Shown piece by piece: positions 32,088 to 32,104 of a stretch of DNA of 32,104 nucleotides. How positions within the stretch are numbered: the first letter of the stretch is position 1; the number at the start of each line of letters is the position of its first letter. The translations under genes were made by a program, and so were the position numbers. The stretch is from NCBI GenBank assembly GCA_944358985.1, contig CALVSI010000012.1, positions 1 to 32,104 of the forward strand. The letters run 5' to 3'. The notes under the pieces are model-generated. The model was not told the origin of the DNA and did no database searches. It was given only the letters and a program-made list of their open reading frames with translations. Source of the stretch: an uncultured Bacilli bacterium. GTDB taxonomy: Bacteria; Bacillota_I; Bacilli_A; RFN20; CAG-826.

Positions 32088-32104
32088 ACGACTTCCTACA
32101 TCAC

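Noticed and set aside
1-32104. CRISPR array, tRNA or rRNA genes
   Set aside because: No regularly spaced direct repeats and no cloverleaf or rRNA-like sequence were seen on either strand.

Overview
The window comes from a very AT-rich bacterium of the Bacillota/Tenericutes side of the tree (gut Erysipelotrichia or RF39-like Bacilli would fit). The evidence is strong AGGAGG-type ribosome sites, RlmD, L31 and class II aldolase of Firmicute type, and AT-biased codons. TGG is the tryptophan codon throughout and TGA is used as a stop (for example at the end of the 24144-26312 helicase), so the code is standard, not the Mycoplasma code.

Left part, 1-13840: ordinary chromosome. A reverse-strand run holds mscL, tldE and tldD. 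A divergent metal-efflux operon follows: an SmtB/CzrA-type ArsR repressor plus a CadA/ZntA P1B-ATPase, behind a clear promoter with two matching operators. Then come a hemolysin III/PAQR membrane protein, a GT4 glycosyltransferase, rpmE (L31), metG, a DUF2188 protein, an alpha/beta hydrolase, fba and rlmD. Several hairpin terminators separate the units. The hydrolase and rlmD have a -10 box only 6-8 nt before the ATG and no Shine-Dalgarno, so they look leaderless.

Middle part, 13802-30289: a genomic island of about 16.5 kb inserted at the 3' end of rlmD. A 12-bp direct repeat (CACGTGGAAACA, coding for HVET of RlmD) bounds it, and beyond the right copy lies a second in-frame RlmD C-terminus (HVETVVGLYLKK-stop) followed by its own terminator. 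No integrase is present. The left cargo is a HEPN-motif protein, an Xre-type regulator, an HNH nuclease and a 48-aa protein ending in eight aspartates and a tryptophan. Next is a scar of decayed mobile-element genes (a minus-strand C-terminal fragment and a primase C-terminal fragment) and a structured noncoding region.

The main cargo, 16961-30153, is a compact nine-gene operon that looks like a variant DNA phosphorothioation (Dnd-type) defence system: a DndC-like PAPS-reductase-fold protein fused to zinc ribbons and a double [4Fe-4S] ferredoxin domain, a DUF4007 protein, a 1140-aa P-loop ATPase, a cysteine desulfurase, a PLD-helicase, a 49-aa protein, DndD, and two unassigned proteins. The likely logic is that the desulfurase and the Fe-S/PP-loop enzyme put sulfur into DNA with DndD, while the ATPase, helicase and DUF4007 protein discriminate or block unmodified DNA. 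Canonical DndB, DndE and DndFGH are not recognisable, so the set is closer to the alternative PT systems (for example the archaeal Pbe type) than to classical Dnd.

Right part, 30290-32104: noncoding sequence with a possible decayed small minus-strand gene, a membrane-anchored NERD nuclease-like gene whose promoter spacer holds a perfect 16-bp palindrome, and a sequence resembling an IS3-family terminal repeat near the window end.
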